Source: Vigna angularis | Taxonomy: Eukaryota > Streptophyta > Magnoliopsida > Fabales > Fabaceae | Length of the DNA stretch: 64,000 nt | Direction of reading: 5' to 3' | Assembly (NCBI RefSeq): GCF_016808095.1 | Contig: NC_068972.1 | Coordinates: 682,001 to 746,000 of the forward strand | Part shown: piece after piece, positions 36,612-49,481 of the stretch | Layout of the letters: each line of letters starts with the position of its first letter | How positions within the stretch are numbered: position 1 is the first letter of the stretch | Notes under the pieces: generated by a model | The model's database searches: none | What the model was told of the DNA's origin: nothing | The model's input: the letters and a program-made list of their open reading frames with translations, nothing else | Program-made: the position numbers and the translations under genes

Positions 36612-36630
36612 TGTGTATATATATATACAC
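36612..36630 (-). promoter_or_regulatory. TATA region of KCS copy 3
   Basis: GTGTATATATATATACAC, about 90 nt upstream of the ATG, at the same relative place as in copies 1 and 2. The CATGCATTTGCA block of the other two is altered here (ACATGTCTTTGCAC). Confidence 0.6.
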
Positions 36631-37498
36631 AGAGAGAGGCAGTTATGTAACGTCGATGTGCAAATTGAGCGTCACCCAGTTTGACAAGTTGCCTGAGAAA
36701 AGGTAAGGATGTGCCCTACAGACAACTCTTAACCAGTCGATATTGACTGTGATTAAGTGTCTCTCTCTCATTCTCAAAAATAAAATAAAAAATTTCATCA
36801 CTTTGAGTAAATATAAATAAATAAATAATAGTAACACTGTAGAGTGTGAGTTGTGGTGAGTGATCCCTGGTGTTTTCCATTTACTTTTCATTCATGAAAT
36901 GACGCTGCAAAATTTCAAACCCTTTTTCGGCCAGTTATGATTGATGCTGGATAAACAGGAATCTCGTTGGAGTAGGTCAAAGTTAATAAATACGGTGTGG
37001 ACCAACCAGCTTGCGAAGAAGAGCGAAACCAGAACTCCATTTGAAAACTTCATCTTCCATGTTTATTTCAGAACTCAACTAACATCCCCAATGGAGTTGA
37101 GAAACTTTAATGACTAAGACTCGAATGTAATGTCAGAACGATTAACCGGCTCAACTCAGTATCCATCACGAGTGAACCCAACTCACTTGAGCTAAAAAAA
37201 TTTGAATCTGACTCGACCCATTACGGATTGATGGTGGATTAAACAGATTGGCTCACTAGTTCACTTGCTTATAAGTTTTTTTTAGAATAAAAAAAAGTTA
37301 TAATTCTTTTAATTCAAATTTAAATAAATTTCACTCACTCGTTAAACTTCAAAAACAATTCAAAATAAAAAAAATCATACAATTCAAGTGTAATTCAAAA
37401 ACAAGCACAAAAGACAAACAAAAATTAAATTTTTTTTAAACTCAACCCAGTTCAAACCCGTGGTGAACTAGGTTGATTTACGGGTTACAACTCATTTT

Positions 37499-37501
<3 letters not shown>

Positions 37502-37553
<52 letters not shown>
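37502..37553. repeat. (AT)26 microsatellite
   Basis: Uninterrupted AT dinucleotides over about 52 bp in spacer DNA. Confidence 0.95.
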
Positions 37554-37557
<4 letters not shown>

Positions 37558-37694
37558 ATGATATATTTTTTTTATAATATTTTGACAAAACACACTTATT
37601 ATTTTTTTATTAAATTTAAAATACGTAAATAAATAATGAATTAGTGAAAAAAAATAATATGTGTACTATATAATATCTGTCAATATTTTGTTGA

Positions 37695-37865
37695 GAAATG
37701 GTATTATGACACACTTTTATATTCATTTGACACATGATATAAGGATAAAATGGTCTAAAAAATGTGAAGTTTTATATTTTTTCAAGAAAAAAGAAAATAA
37801 AAGGTAAATAAGAATAGTATAAAATGAATGTAAAATATTTAGGTGTGTCAAAGAATATTTTCCTA
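37695..37865. mobile_element. Possible foldback MITE
   Basis: TGACACACTTTTATATTCATT at 37708 faces an inverted relative ending TAGGTGTGTCA at about 37853, whose reverse reads TGACACACCTAAATATTTTA then CATTCATT. Arms are about 30 bp and imperfect. The target duplication is not clear. Confidence 0.4.
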
Positions 37866-38667
37866 ATTTTTTTTTCCATATTTATGGTATCTCAATCAAC
37901 TAGCCCATGCATAGATTAAATAAAGTTCCGCTACCAGTTTACTATATATGTGTGTATTATTAGTACATGGTGTCATTGTACATTTTGTATTCTTTTGCAT
38001 TCAATTATAATATTTTGAAACCAATGGAGTGGCTTAATTAATTTCTTGATTTTTTTCTGTAAACGTTGTTCTCAACTTAAACTTTAACGTCATCAGAGGA
38101 GCATGAATCACAGTCTCATGGATCTGGAGTTATTTTATTTAAATGTTTTGTTTTAATTGCTATCATATCAGATGGCATTTGCTTGACATCTTAACTACCA
38201 AAAATAATTGAAAAAACAAAGCAGAAGCTATTCGTAAATATCTACAATCCCTTACATAAGAACTTTTTTTTTTTACAATTACTAGTGCAATAAAGCATTA
38301 GCCTTAGTCCCATTTAGGGCTTCTATTTCTTTATTATTATTTTTTTAAAATATGTATTATTAATTTAAACTATTGAATGATAAATTATATTATGATATAT
38401 TTTATTTACTATTATTTTATTGTAAAATTATTCTTCTATCTTAACCGTGCATTATACATGTCAATTTGTAATTTTATTTATTCAAAAGACTACTTTGTTG
38501 TATATTTTTTATACTTTCACGTTTCTAAAATATCTATTATCGTAGAAATAACATCTACCCTCCCCAAGTATGAAATATCTATCTATTCTTATGGAAGTAA
38601 AAAAAGAAAAATGTCTTGGACATGAGAATGTTATGCTCTCAAGAATAAAACATACCCAAAAAGATCA

Positions 38668-38686
38668 TTTTTTCTGTGCCATTATG

Positions 38687-38723
<37 letters not shown>

Positions 38724-38748
38724 TATTTTTTCTGTGCCATTATGCTGT
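38668..38748. repeat. 25-bp direct repeats around an (AT)n tract
   Basis: TTTTTTCTGTGCCATTATGC plus TGTAT occurs at 38668 and again at 38724, with an (AT)13 run and a short spacer between. This looks like slippage or repair-mediated duplication at a microsatellite. Confidence 0.85.
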
Positions 38749-39660
38749 ATAATATTGTTTCGATACAGTTTATTAAATTTAATTATTGAGAAGATTTTTT
38801 TTAATTGTTGAAGCAGCTCTTGGTATTGAGCTATGCAACTTTTATTGAGAATGAGACATATGACCTATTGCTATTAAGTTAAATATTTAATTTCTTCATT
38901 GTTGATTCAAAAAAATGTATTAAAAAGTATTAAAGATGACATATTGTTGTAAATTTAGATGTAGCTAAGAATATAATGAACGGTTTAAATTATTAGGTTT
39001 GTATCATTCATGTAAATGATATAATGTTTTTTTATCCATAAATATTAGTTACTAATATTTTGTTAATAAAAAAATTGAACTCGTAATTTTTTTTCTGTTA
39101 CTTTCCTTTTAACTAAATCATCTTATCACTCCAATAAATAATATGTTTGTATTAAATACAATTACAAGATGACAAAGTTAGAAAGCGATGTCTATGTTGT
39201 CTTCAAAATTTGAATGTATTTATATATTCTGTTAAAAAAGAAATTGTGTTGATAAGAAATAAAAACTTAACTGGCTTAGTTTGCCTATTGGTTCTTGATT
39301 TTAGGTTTTACTTTTTCTTCATTTATTACTTAAATTTAAAGCAAACATATGATATAATATTTCTCTAAAATAAACCATCTACGATTCCATAAGCCTTTGA
39401 TTGGCATGGGACTGTACCAGCGGCCATGATGTAAAGAATAATTAGCTTTCCTTTTAATTAATTAATTGAGCATGACTCCAACGTTGCCCTCAAGAAGACG
39501 TAATTGTTGATGTTGATATCTGTGTTTAAAACTTCTTAGCCATATTAATTACAATTAAAACTCGTTTACTTAGACTATTCTTCTTTAAATGTTTTGTTTA
39601 TCCTTATGTATACTACATTCCAGTCCAATTTTAAAGCATAACATTTTTTTTATTTATTTA

Positions 39661-39664
<4 letters not shown>

Positions 39665-39701
<37 letters not shown>
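39665..39701. repeat. (AT)n microsatellite
   Basis: About 18 AT units in AT-rich spacer. Confidence 0.9.
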
Positions 39702-39704
<3 letters not shown>

Positions 39705-40401
39705 TGATAAAGTTTAATTTTCTTAATATATTGTTATTGCATCGAGGAAAAATGTAGATTCAAATTATTTCAATCAAACTAACAGATAATATATCTGTTA
39801 AAAATATACTGAAATGGCATTCTCCTTTTCGATCGTGTATCATGATGTCTGGCATGTTCAAGCAAGTATCATCATCTCGACGTGTTTTGTCGTAATATTA
39901 ATCTTAAATTAATTTATGTATTAAAGCTTTAAGCAAAATTTATGAATCTAATTAATGTTTGCCAACGGCTCATACAGACTTTATTAAAAACATGACCAGA
40001 GCAAAATAATGCTTAATAGCCAGAAAAAGTTTTTTTTTTCCAAAGACCTGGTCATAATAAATACACATTTTCACTAATTTTTTTATCACTTAAAAAAATA
40101 GAAAGAAAAAATAAATTTGACTTTGTTGTAAGTTAAAATTAGTTTGTATAAAGTAAAACGTAAAACTTAAAAAAAAGTTTTATGCCAAGTTAATATTTTT
40201 CCCATTAATTCATTGAGTTCATTTCGAAAAGTAAAAAGTAAAAGAGGAATTATGATAGCAACTCTTCTAGATATTCTCTAAATTATATTAATTAGTAAAC
40301 AATGTTTTACGAATATCTTTATTCTGATGCGAATTTAATAAAGATGATGATAAGATGGTATGACATGGTTCATAAATCTCTCAACTACACTAACGTTTTC
40401 A

Positions 40402-40405
<4 letters not shown>

Positions 40406-40473
<68 letters not shown>
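40406..40473. repeat. (AT)34 microsatellite
   Basis: About 68 bp of pure AT dinucleotide. Tyr/Ile-repeat open frames on both strands here are artefacts of the repeat. Confidence 0.95.
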
Positions 40474-40477
<4 letters not shown>

Positions 40478-41104
40478 TATATTTAAATCAAAGGTATAAA
40501 TATACTGATATACTTTTTTTATTAATAAGTTCCATATATAATCTATATCACAAAAATTATCAATCAAACCATAGATTTTGAAAAAAGTGATAATTTAATC
40601 TAATAATTTAACACAAATCTGTCCATATTTTAAAATTTTATATATGATTTTTATTATTAAAATATAAAAAAATATTTTTTTCAAGAGGTCCCCAATTTAT
40701 CTTTTAATAAAATAATTTTTTTTCTACTGAGTTATAAATATTTAGATAAAATTCGTGACAAATATTTAATACGTAAGTATTTATTATTTATAGATAATTA
40801 GTAGTTAATATTTATTTAGATATTTTAATATTTGTTTAATTATTTACTTATCGATAAAAGAATTAAAATTAAAATTTAATTTATATTTTATTATATTAAA
40901 ATTAAATTTTAATTTATGTTATATATATATATTTTTTATAATTTTATTTAGTTTTTATTTTAAAAAGTTATAATTTTTTTTTAAAATATTCAATATAAAT
41001 ATTTGTGAATTTTAAAATACGGATATCTTTTTAAATTGAACATCAAAACAGGGAATTTCTTTTTGAGTAAGCACTCTAAAGCCATTGTTATAAACATGAT
41101 GAAA

Positions 41105-42587
41105 AAAAAAGGATAAACATGATAGCTTTTTTTTATCTTTTAAGTTGCTGGAAGGAACCCTAAAAAGAGACTTAAAAATGGAATGCTGCATTATGAGTCT
41201 GAATAGAAGACTGGTATGCATGCATTTTGAAGTCAATTTTGGGGCATATAAGCATTTATTTGATAGCTAAGAGACAAACTGTGACATGTTATATCAAGAG
41301 AGGTCTATAAAAATGGTTGATAGTGGAATTGTTAAATTATGGTAAAGAAATTATAAGAAATTAATTAATGTGTATGTATGATCCAAATAAAAGATTGAAT
41401 AAGATAAGCAACAACTTGGATGAAGGAATTGCATTGATAAATGCTACCTATGTGTTGAGAAAATGGATGGATTCAAAAGGAGATAGCAACATGCAGCTAA
41501 TTCATTGAAATCATGAACAACATTATCAATTGTCATTCAAATCTTTCCTAAGTTTTGTTCCAGATATTTAATCACATTTAATAACACACACATATATATA
41601 TATATATAAAGTTTAATTGAGTTTGATGTTTATATTACTCTGTAATTTTTTTTTGTCATTAAGTATTTAAAAAATTGTATTTTTAAATTGAATATTATTG
41701 TTTAATTTTTTTGTTTATGGGATTGCCATATATCACTTGTAGTTAGTACAAAAGATATTATGATTGATATATAAATCATAAATGATTTTTATTATTTTAT
41801 TGAAAACAAATTATTTGTGTTGTCACTTACATCGGGTGGATCATAGAAGACCAATTGAACCTCCTATTTTTTTTCTATAAATATAAATTAATATAAAAAA
41901 TTATTACTGCTGTTGAAAAAAAAATTATGAAAGGTAAAAATTAAAAGATAAATTGTGATATATAGTTACATATCTAGAACTAAATAAATTTTTCAAAGTT
42001 AATTTTATGAACTGCTTTTAAATCTAAAAAGAAATACAAGAGAGAATAATGTTTATTTTATCAAAGAAAAAGAAAACGGTGTAATATATTATATATACAC
42101 ATTTGTTGATAGTAAGCGTAAAAGAGACATTTTAAAATAAAAACAATCGTTAATTTGAAGGAGAAGGATACTGTAAAATTCATATATTTATAACTAAGAT
42201 TATTCAAATAATTAATATTGCAATTTGTAATAAATAATTATTATGTCCTTTTGCTGTGAATTCTTTCTTTTTAATAATGAGATGAATACATGTTAGTATA
42301 GAAAAAGATATATAGAAAAGGGAAAATTGATAATTTGATAAATTATAGAGTGTTTTTAGAAAAAGTTTAATTTAAAAAAATTAGCAATATGAATTCAAAA
42401 AGAATTTATAGTGATGAAATGTGGATGTATATCAGATATTATTGCATGGATTTGTACGTACTAAAAACATAAAAAATGAAAAGGGTTCGCCGCCAATTGA
42501 GAAATATGGATAGAAAGAGGATAACAACATTCAACTAATTAGTTGAAATTATGCTTCCATTATATCTGTTTAAGATTTTTTTTTTCT
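41105..42587. repeat. Segmental duplication B' (partner 32428-33618)
   Basis: Older copy of segment B, longer because of extra internal DNA. A phrase near 41464-41520 (GGAGATAGCAACATGCAGCT..AATTCATTGAAATCATG) repeats more weakly near 42515-42555, so B' has its own internal duplication. Weak similarity may continue to about 45330 (ATTGACATCTTTGAAAAAG against ATTGACATCTTCGACGAAG at 34697). No gene is seen in 41105-45720. Confidence 0.75.
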
Positions 42588-43940
42588 TTTCTATTTGGTT
42601 TGTAACAAAAGCTTCATTATATTAGGATAATACAAATTTTTTTATAACATTTTAATATAACATATATTACTTTTTATTAAATTTAAAACATATCAATATA
42701 AATAATACGGTGTAAAATATTGTAAAAAAAAGAAAATAAATTATGTTGAAATATTTTTTCATTATATTATCATTTTGAACTTTCTCTTACATCAAGCATC
42801 ATCACCATCACTTCTTATATTTTCTGTCTCTTCATTCATTGCATTCCACTACTTCTAACTTACGTGTCTCTCTAATCATAATTGCTTTCATACATAACTG
42901 GTTTATGTTTTAATTTATTCATTCATTACTAGATTTCTTTTTCTTTGAATAGTTTCATATTATTTGATCAATAAATCACTGTTATATATCTTATTACATT
43001 TTTTAAATTATTGAAAATTTTCACCAACTTTATACGTTTCATTATATTTAATAATAGTCTTGCATCATTGCATCATTTAAAAGTTAAAAATAATTTATAG
43101 GCACTTTCAATCTCCTAAAACGTATTCAAATTCTAAAAAATAATATCTCATATGTATTAATTCACCCTTCTTCCTACAAAACTTGAAACTCTTATTCTTT
43201 TTCAACCACATTTTTTAATGATTAATTTAAACATTAGTCATGTCTTATCAAAAAATCGTTCACCTTATATATCAATCATTCAACCCAAATATTTTATTTA
43301 TAAAACTAAGTTTCGCTTCAACCTAATGTTTTATTTATAAAACTAAGTTTCACTTCTGTCATGTCAACTAAGATTTATCTTTTTTATGGAAATATAATAG
43401 ATTTTTATAAAGAAAGATTAAATAGCTAATCTCATAGTTTCGATAGACTTTTACTTATGTTAAGCAATTAATTTATTTCTTTAAATTTTGTTAGAAAGTA
43501 AAAATGAGCTCAATTCCATGAATTGATCCATGTAACTTATCTATAAGACAAAGTCAAACTTAAAAGAAAATTATATAAATAGAAAATAAACACTTACAAT
43601 ATATAATTTTTGTATGTTACTTTATGTTTCTTTCAAGGTCTTTCTTCTTAATATGGGTGGATTTTCTTTTTAATTTCTTTCTTTAAGCTCACCTGAGTGA
43701 ATGATTTTTCTTTTTTGATGTTAAATCAGTCAAAAATTGTCTTATTGGCTTAACATAACATCATATTGGATAAAAAAATTAGTACACTGAAATATGAACA
43801 GATATAAAAATTCTTTTACAGACTCATCAGATATACTAAACAAACATTTCATTTTATACCAAACACTCATCAAATATTAATAACATAATATGTTTTGTTT
43901 TATAAAATATAAAATAATTTAGGATAAATATAATAATAAA

Positions 43941-43970
43941 ATTATTATTATTATTATTATTATTATTATT
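43941..43970. repeat. (ATT)10 microsatellite
   Basis: Uninterrupted ATT units in spacer. Confidence 0.9.
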
Positions 43971-44145
43971 GTGTAAAAAGATTGAAGATGTAAATATAAC
44001 GTTTTCCAGTTTTATACTTTGTTTATGTTTTCAGGTACGAAAAGGATGAAAATATAGAATACTATAATTTTATTTTCCTTTTTTTGATAAAATTAATCCA
44101 TGAAATCAATTTAAAGGAAGTGATATTTGCTAACGAAATTGCTTC

Positions 44146-44146
44146 T

Positions 44147-44186
<40 letters not shown>

Positions 44187-44187
44187 A
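44146..44187. repeat. (CA)n(TA)n microsatellite
   Basis: CACACACACA followed by a TA run of about 25 bp. Confidence 0.9.
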
Positions 44188-46340
44188 AAGTTAGTTCAAT
44201 TTACTATTGAGCAGAATGTGTCGGGCATTAATATAATATTGATATAATAAACTATGTGGAGTTGAATTATATATTATATAATATATGTCTGAATCAAGAT
44301 GTTATTATAATAGACAATTAATCACCGACAACATGGAGTGGCAATTTCTGTTTGATATTGTAAAAACAAGGGAGAAAAGTATTTTTTTTTTAAAAGATAA
44401 CTGCCCTAATATATTTTATATGTAACTTTTTTTGCATCAATAAAACAATATATAAATTATGTGTATAATATTTATTTATTTAAAATTGAAGAGGATAAGA
44501 GCGACGTAAATCTGTGACACGTGAAGGTGTGGATCCAAAGGGACATATCTGCATGACATTGATATGCTTCCAACTCTTAATTATTCAAAAGAAAGACGCA
44601 GCCCTAATATTATTGCAAACACTTTCCGTCTTCGTTTTCATTTGAAATGAACAACAAAATATTATGCCTGTTTATAAGTATGCATGCATTAGTAAAAATA
44701 GTATTTTATTATATTATTTTATATGAATGTTTTGTTAAATCAATGATGACTTGTTTACACCAAGTTTGATTTTGATTAATCTGTTCAAATATAAACTGTC
44801 TTATCTCTTTAAGAACTTTTAATTCTTCAAATCATGTTTTACTATAAAAAAATACTATCATTAACCAGGACAATACATACTCATTACAACACTATCGATG
44901 ATGTTAACTTATAAAAAGTTGGATATCTCATATTAATTAAAACAATAAAGTTTGTTTCAGCTATCATGTTGTATTTTGTTAAAATTTTAAATATAAGTTA
45001 AAAAAAAAATTTATTGAGTAAAGATAAAAAAAATATAAGATATAAAAGAATCGTTACATATATTTTTAATTCTTAAACTTTTTTGAAAAAATAATTTTAT
45101 TATAGTCTATACCTGATACCTGATAAAATAATCTAACTATAATCGATACATATGTACTAGCTACTCTTTTTTTCTTCATTAAACTTTTGGGTTTAAGATT
45201 ATGTAGAATTTAATCATATTTCATTATTTTAACTTTTTTTTCTGTGAGGATAAAATATAGATTCACGAGTATTTTTTATTGACATCTTTGAAAAAGTTTT
45301 CTAGAGATCTTAAAAGAGATTTAGTACACATGAAAACAATTTCTTTCTTTTTCGAAAAAGATGTTTTTGGAATTTGATTTTACTTGTACATTATTTGTTT
45401 GAAAAAAAATATATTTATTACACATATTAGAAGATAAATGTTATTGTGGTCGTAATTTGTCGTCAGATATTTTTATATATTAGTGTATGAGCGTAATGTT
45501 ATAGTCAAATATGCATGAAAATGTGTCCCGGGTTATATTAGTCAATTCATTACCACTATCTGGAAGAGGTTTAATTTATTGAAAAGGTTTAGCAATATTT
45601 ATATACTTGTAGAAAATAAAATGATAAATTTATATATTAAATAATATAATAGAAAGAAAATGAAAAGAAAATATATATATAAATTAAATGTGTATGATTG
45701 ATTGTTCTAAACTTACAGATAGATGGATGAGAGATTAAAATTATATGTTTAATTAAAAGAAGCTTCCAACTCTACTTGAAATAGATTGCATCAGAAGATA
45801 ACAGTGGCTATATTTAAAGTTAAAGGTTAAAGAGGGTAAGGGGCACGTGCCTCATAACTGCATGAAATAGATATATACATCTTCTAGTGCATGTACCTTT
45901 GATTTGTTAGGTTTCATATAATTGCATCGTTATTCATTTCTATTTTAAATCACTATAAATTCAACAAATTAATGCTTTGACTTTCACTAGGTGAAATCCT
46001 AAAATTTCTTTTTATTTTATTATTTTAAGAATTATATTTTAAAGTCTAATTAATTTCACAAAATCAATTTAAAAAATAAAGTTTATATTTAGTTATATAC
46101 TATAAATTTATTTTGTTTTAGTTATAAGATGGAGGTTAATTTGTTATTGTATTGTGAATGATTTTAAAGCCTGAATGTTTGTTTCCATTTTACTTTTCGT
46201 TCTAATAAATTTAACTGTTAGTTATATAAGTTACAGTCGTTTAATCTTAAAATGGTCATCTTGATCGTCTTGTGACATATCTAATTGACAGTCTATACAT
46301 AAACCTCATCATTTAATATAGGATTTTTAATACATCTCTT

Positions 46341-46463
46341 CATGCCGATATATATACATCATATACATAAGACTATATATTCATGCCGATATATATACAT
46401 CATATACATAAGACTATATATTCATGCCGATATATATAAATCATATACATAAGACTATATATT
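46341..46463. repeat. 41-bp tandem triplication
   Basis: Three copies, starting CATGCCGATATATATA at 46341, 46382 and 46423. Segment A has only one related unit at the matching place (about 25005, CACGTCGAAACATATACATC), so the expansion happened after the A/A' duplication. Confidence 0.9.
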
Positions 46464-47914
46464 AATAATTTGATAACGAATAAAACTATGGGCTTAATAA
46501 ATAACAAATTTCACTATGAACTCTAAACTAATTTTAATATTATATTAAGAAATAAATTTAAATTTAAATTAAATTTATAAAACCTATATATATATATATA
46601 TATATATACTTTAAATTTACCTTATTATTATTAATGAACATTGACTTCCAACGTTATTTCGCATCCTGATATAATTTATTCATTATTTACTGTGCATAAT
46701 ATGCTGATTCCGTCACGGACAAAAATTAAGGCACTGGCGCAAACATTTTACATTTTAAATATTTTACATTAGTCATTAAGTCAATAAAATTAATATTTTA
46801 CACTTAGTTTAGTTTAAGGACAGAAAAAGACGCCTTTTATATTTGTTAACAACACATATTCATTAAAATTAGGGGTGGGTAGTAGTCATTTTAGCTTTGA
46901 CTTTTGAAACTCTTGTTTGATGGAAACATTTATGAAATAAATTATTATTTTTAGTTTGAATGCGACTTTCAAAAGCCTCCTCACGAAGGGTTTGGTTAGT
47001 GGGCTCAACTGGAGATCTGAAAAAATAAAATAAAATATTAATAAAACTTTATTTATCTTTTTCCTTTCATTTTATTAAGAACTGGTTTATCCAATTAAAA
47101 TTAATGAATCAATTAAGTTTTATATTTAAATATCTTTAACTGAGTCTTTATTAAATTTTTGTAATCAATTGAGTATTTAAAATTTTAAGATATCCATTTT
47201 TTTATTAATTAAGTGACATAAATCTTATCTTATTCATTTTTATATGGTAAGAGACGTGAAATAATTTATGATTAATATAAATTGATATTGTAATTAATGT
47301 TAAGACATTTTATTATTTTAGAAAGTTGTATCATATCAATATGCATACATCAAATTTTCCTAAATAAATTTCTTTAAGTTAACATTGTACTATATATTTA
47401 GTTTTTAACTTTTATATAAGTTAATTTCAACTTTATGAAAAAGAAAACAAATTTAATTTTTCTTCATATTTTTCTTATCTAAAAGCTTTCAAGAAAAATG
47501 TTGTTCCATCCATCTTATTGACTGGTACTGATAAATTAGCCACAAATGATAAAAAAAAATTATAAATTATTTACATCATTATTGCTAGGTTTATAAAAAA
47601 TTGTCGGCAAATGTAAATTTGGGGTAAGGAAATTAACCACCAACAGCCAACAATGTTTTATTTTACTTGTCTTCTATAAACTAACATGCTTTTAAATTAT
47701 TTGTTGTGTATTTAATTCTTATCTATCTTATTTATTTAAATCCGTACGTCCATTCATTGGAAAATTTGGTCAACTTATTCATGTCAAACCCTTACCCAAT
47801 AAATCTAGAAGGCTATAACCTATCCAGTACTCAAATATTACAATATAACTGAACCTAACATGTTACATACAATAAAACGAAAATCTAAATCTAAAAAAAA
47901 AATTAAATAATATA

Positions 47915-47915
<1 letters not shown>

Positions 47916-48006
<91 letters not shown>

Positions 48007-48007
48007 G
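47916..48007. repeat. (AT)n(GT)n microsatellite
   Basis: About 74 bp of AT units followed by GT units. The matching place in A (about 26409-26417) has only a few AT units, an expansion of tens of bases since duplication. Confidence 0.95.
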
Positions 48008-48570
48008 ACATTTTGAAATTGAACAAAAAATTGTTTTACGTTACAAAAAGTATTTTCCATTGTCATATAATCATAAAAAATTGTGTCATACAACTAATTA
48101 ATAAAGTTACTATAAATTGAAATACTTTATAAAATTAATTATTTGAATTTGAGGTTCTAAATATTTTTTCTAGTAAAATAACTTTAGTTGTGAACTAAAT
48201 TTGAGTTACACAACCCACCAAATTAGGTATAGTGGGTTTGTGCAAGGTACCAATTTGTTCCCATTTTAATTAACTTGATTGCTCTTTTCACCCACATAAC
48301 TCATTACTAATCAATTCTGAACATTGGCCACCAATGTTAAGGAAAATATCCCATTAATTGATTTAGATAACTATTGATTAATTTCATTGTTTTAAATGCT
48401 TGTGGTGCTAAGATTAGGCTGCTATATCCCAAGCAAAGAAAATTCATTCATATTTATTTTACTGGTTTTTCATTTGAATTTTCTTCGTAGATTGATAATT
48501 TCTCCTTAATTAAAAAAAGAAATCCAGATATCAATTTAAAAGAGATTAAACAGAAAAAAAGTTGGAAAAA

Positions 48571-49040
48571 AGAGAATTTTATAAGGATAGTGAATGGAAA
48601 AAAAATCCGCACACACGAACAACCGCGGGTAAAATCTGTGGCAGATAACAGATAGCAGGTATTTTAATATCTGTTTTAAACAGATCGGATATGGATACCC
48701 GTTACCCGCAAAAAATAATAAAAATTGAATTTATATATTTTTTAATAAAATTTAATTAAAAATAAAATAAAATTAGATTTTATTAGATTAAATTTAATTA
48801 AAATTAAAATTTAATTTAATTTATATTATACTGTATATATTTTTGGTTACTTTATTTAAATTTTATTTTAAAAATATACAAAATATTTTTTTTTTGTGGG
48901 TAAATTTTAAAATATCTATAAATACTTTTTTAATAGATATTTGCACTAATAACAGACCAATTTCAAATTTTTATTTACAGTTCGAATTGCGGATGACACT
49001 ATCCGTATTAGATCCGAGTTATTGCATTCCTGTTCATAAG
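48571..49040. mobile_element. Insertion of about 470 bp specific to segment A'
   Basis: Absent from A (27263-27290 runs straight through). Contains CCGCGGGTAAAATCTGTGG, GGATACCCGTTACCCGC and CGGATGACACTATCCGTATT, with an AT-rich core resembling 40750-41035. This vocabulary (ACCCGC/GCGGGT) is typical of a dispersed legume repeat family. The class is unknown and no coding frame is seen. Confidence 0.6.
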
Positions 49041-49481
49041 AAACATTATCTTATGAAAATTATATACATGCACAAAAATTCGCTTGGTTAAGAGATTGGT
49101 TCTACTCTCACATTATGATACAATGAGAAGATAAATGGACAATAAAGAGGACCCTAATTTTTTTTAATTTTATTATTGGTTATTCATTTTAATTTGTCAT
49201 GAATAAAATGTTTAATCAAATCTTACAAATAATGATGTTGTTTTAAAAAAAAAATCAAAGTTATACAATATAGTATAATTTTTTTATATTATTAAATCGG
49301 CGTAGTTAATTTTATGAATTATCATGATATATTAATTACTGAAAACGTAATTTTGTTATGATTAATCACATTCTGTAATCCAAAACGTACTTTTGTTATT
49401 TAAATGTTAAAATATTGAATTTGTTGTTTGATTTAGAGAGGCAGAGGAAGTGAAAAGGTGGAATTGAACGGTGAAATTTCA

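Larger units (their letters stand above)
36930..41104. other. Gene-free AT-rich spacer with repeats
   Basis: No gene is recognised. 37125-37500 carries text of the CTCAACCCAGTTCAAACCCG / CGGGTTACAACTC kind, found in dispersed legume repeats. Long (AT)n runs occur at 37502-37553, 38691-38717, 39665-39701 and 40406-40473. 40690-41035 resembles the A'-specific insert at 48571-49040. Confidence 0.6.

Noticed and set aside
40302..40581. Tyr-Ile repeat protein
   Set aside because: Translation of an (AT)n run. The same applies at 47838-48120.
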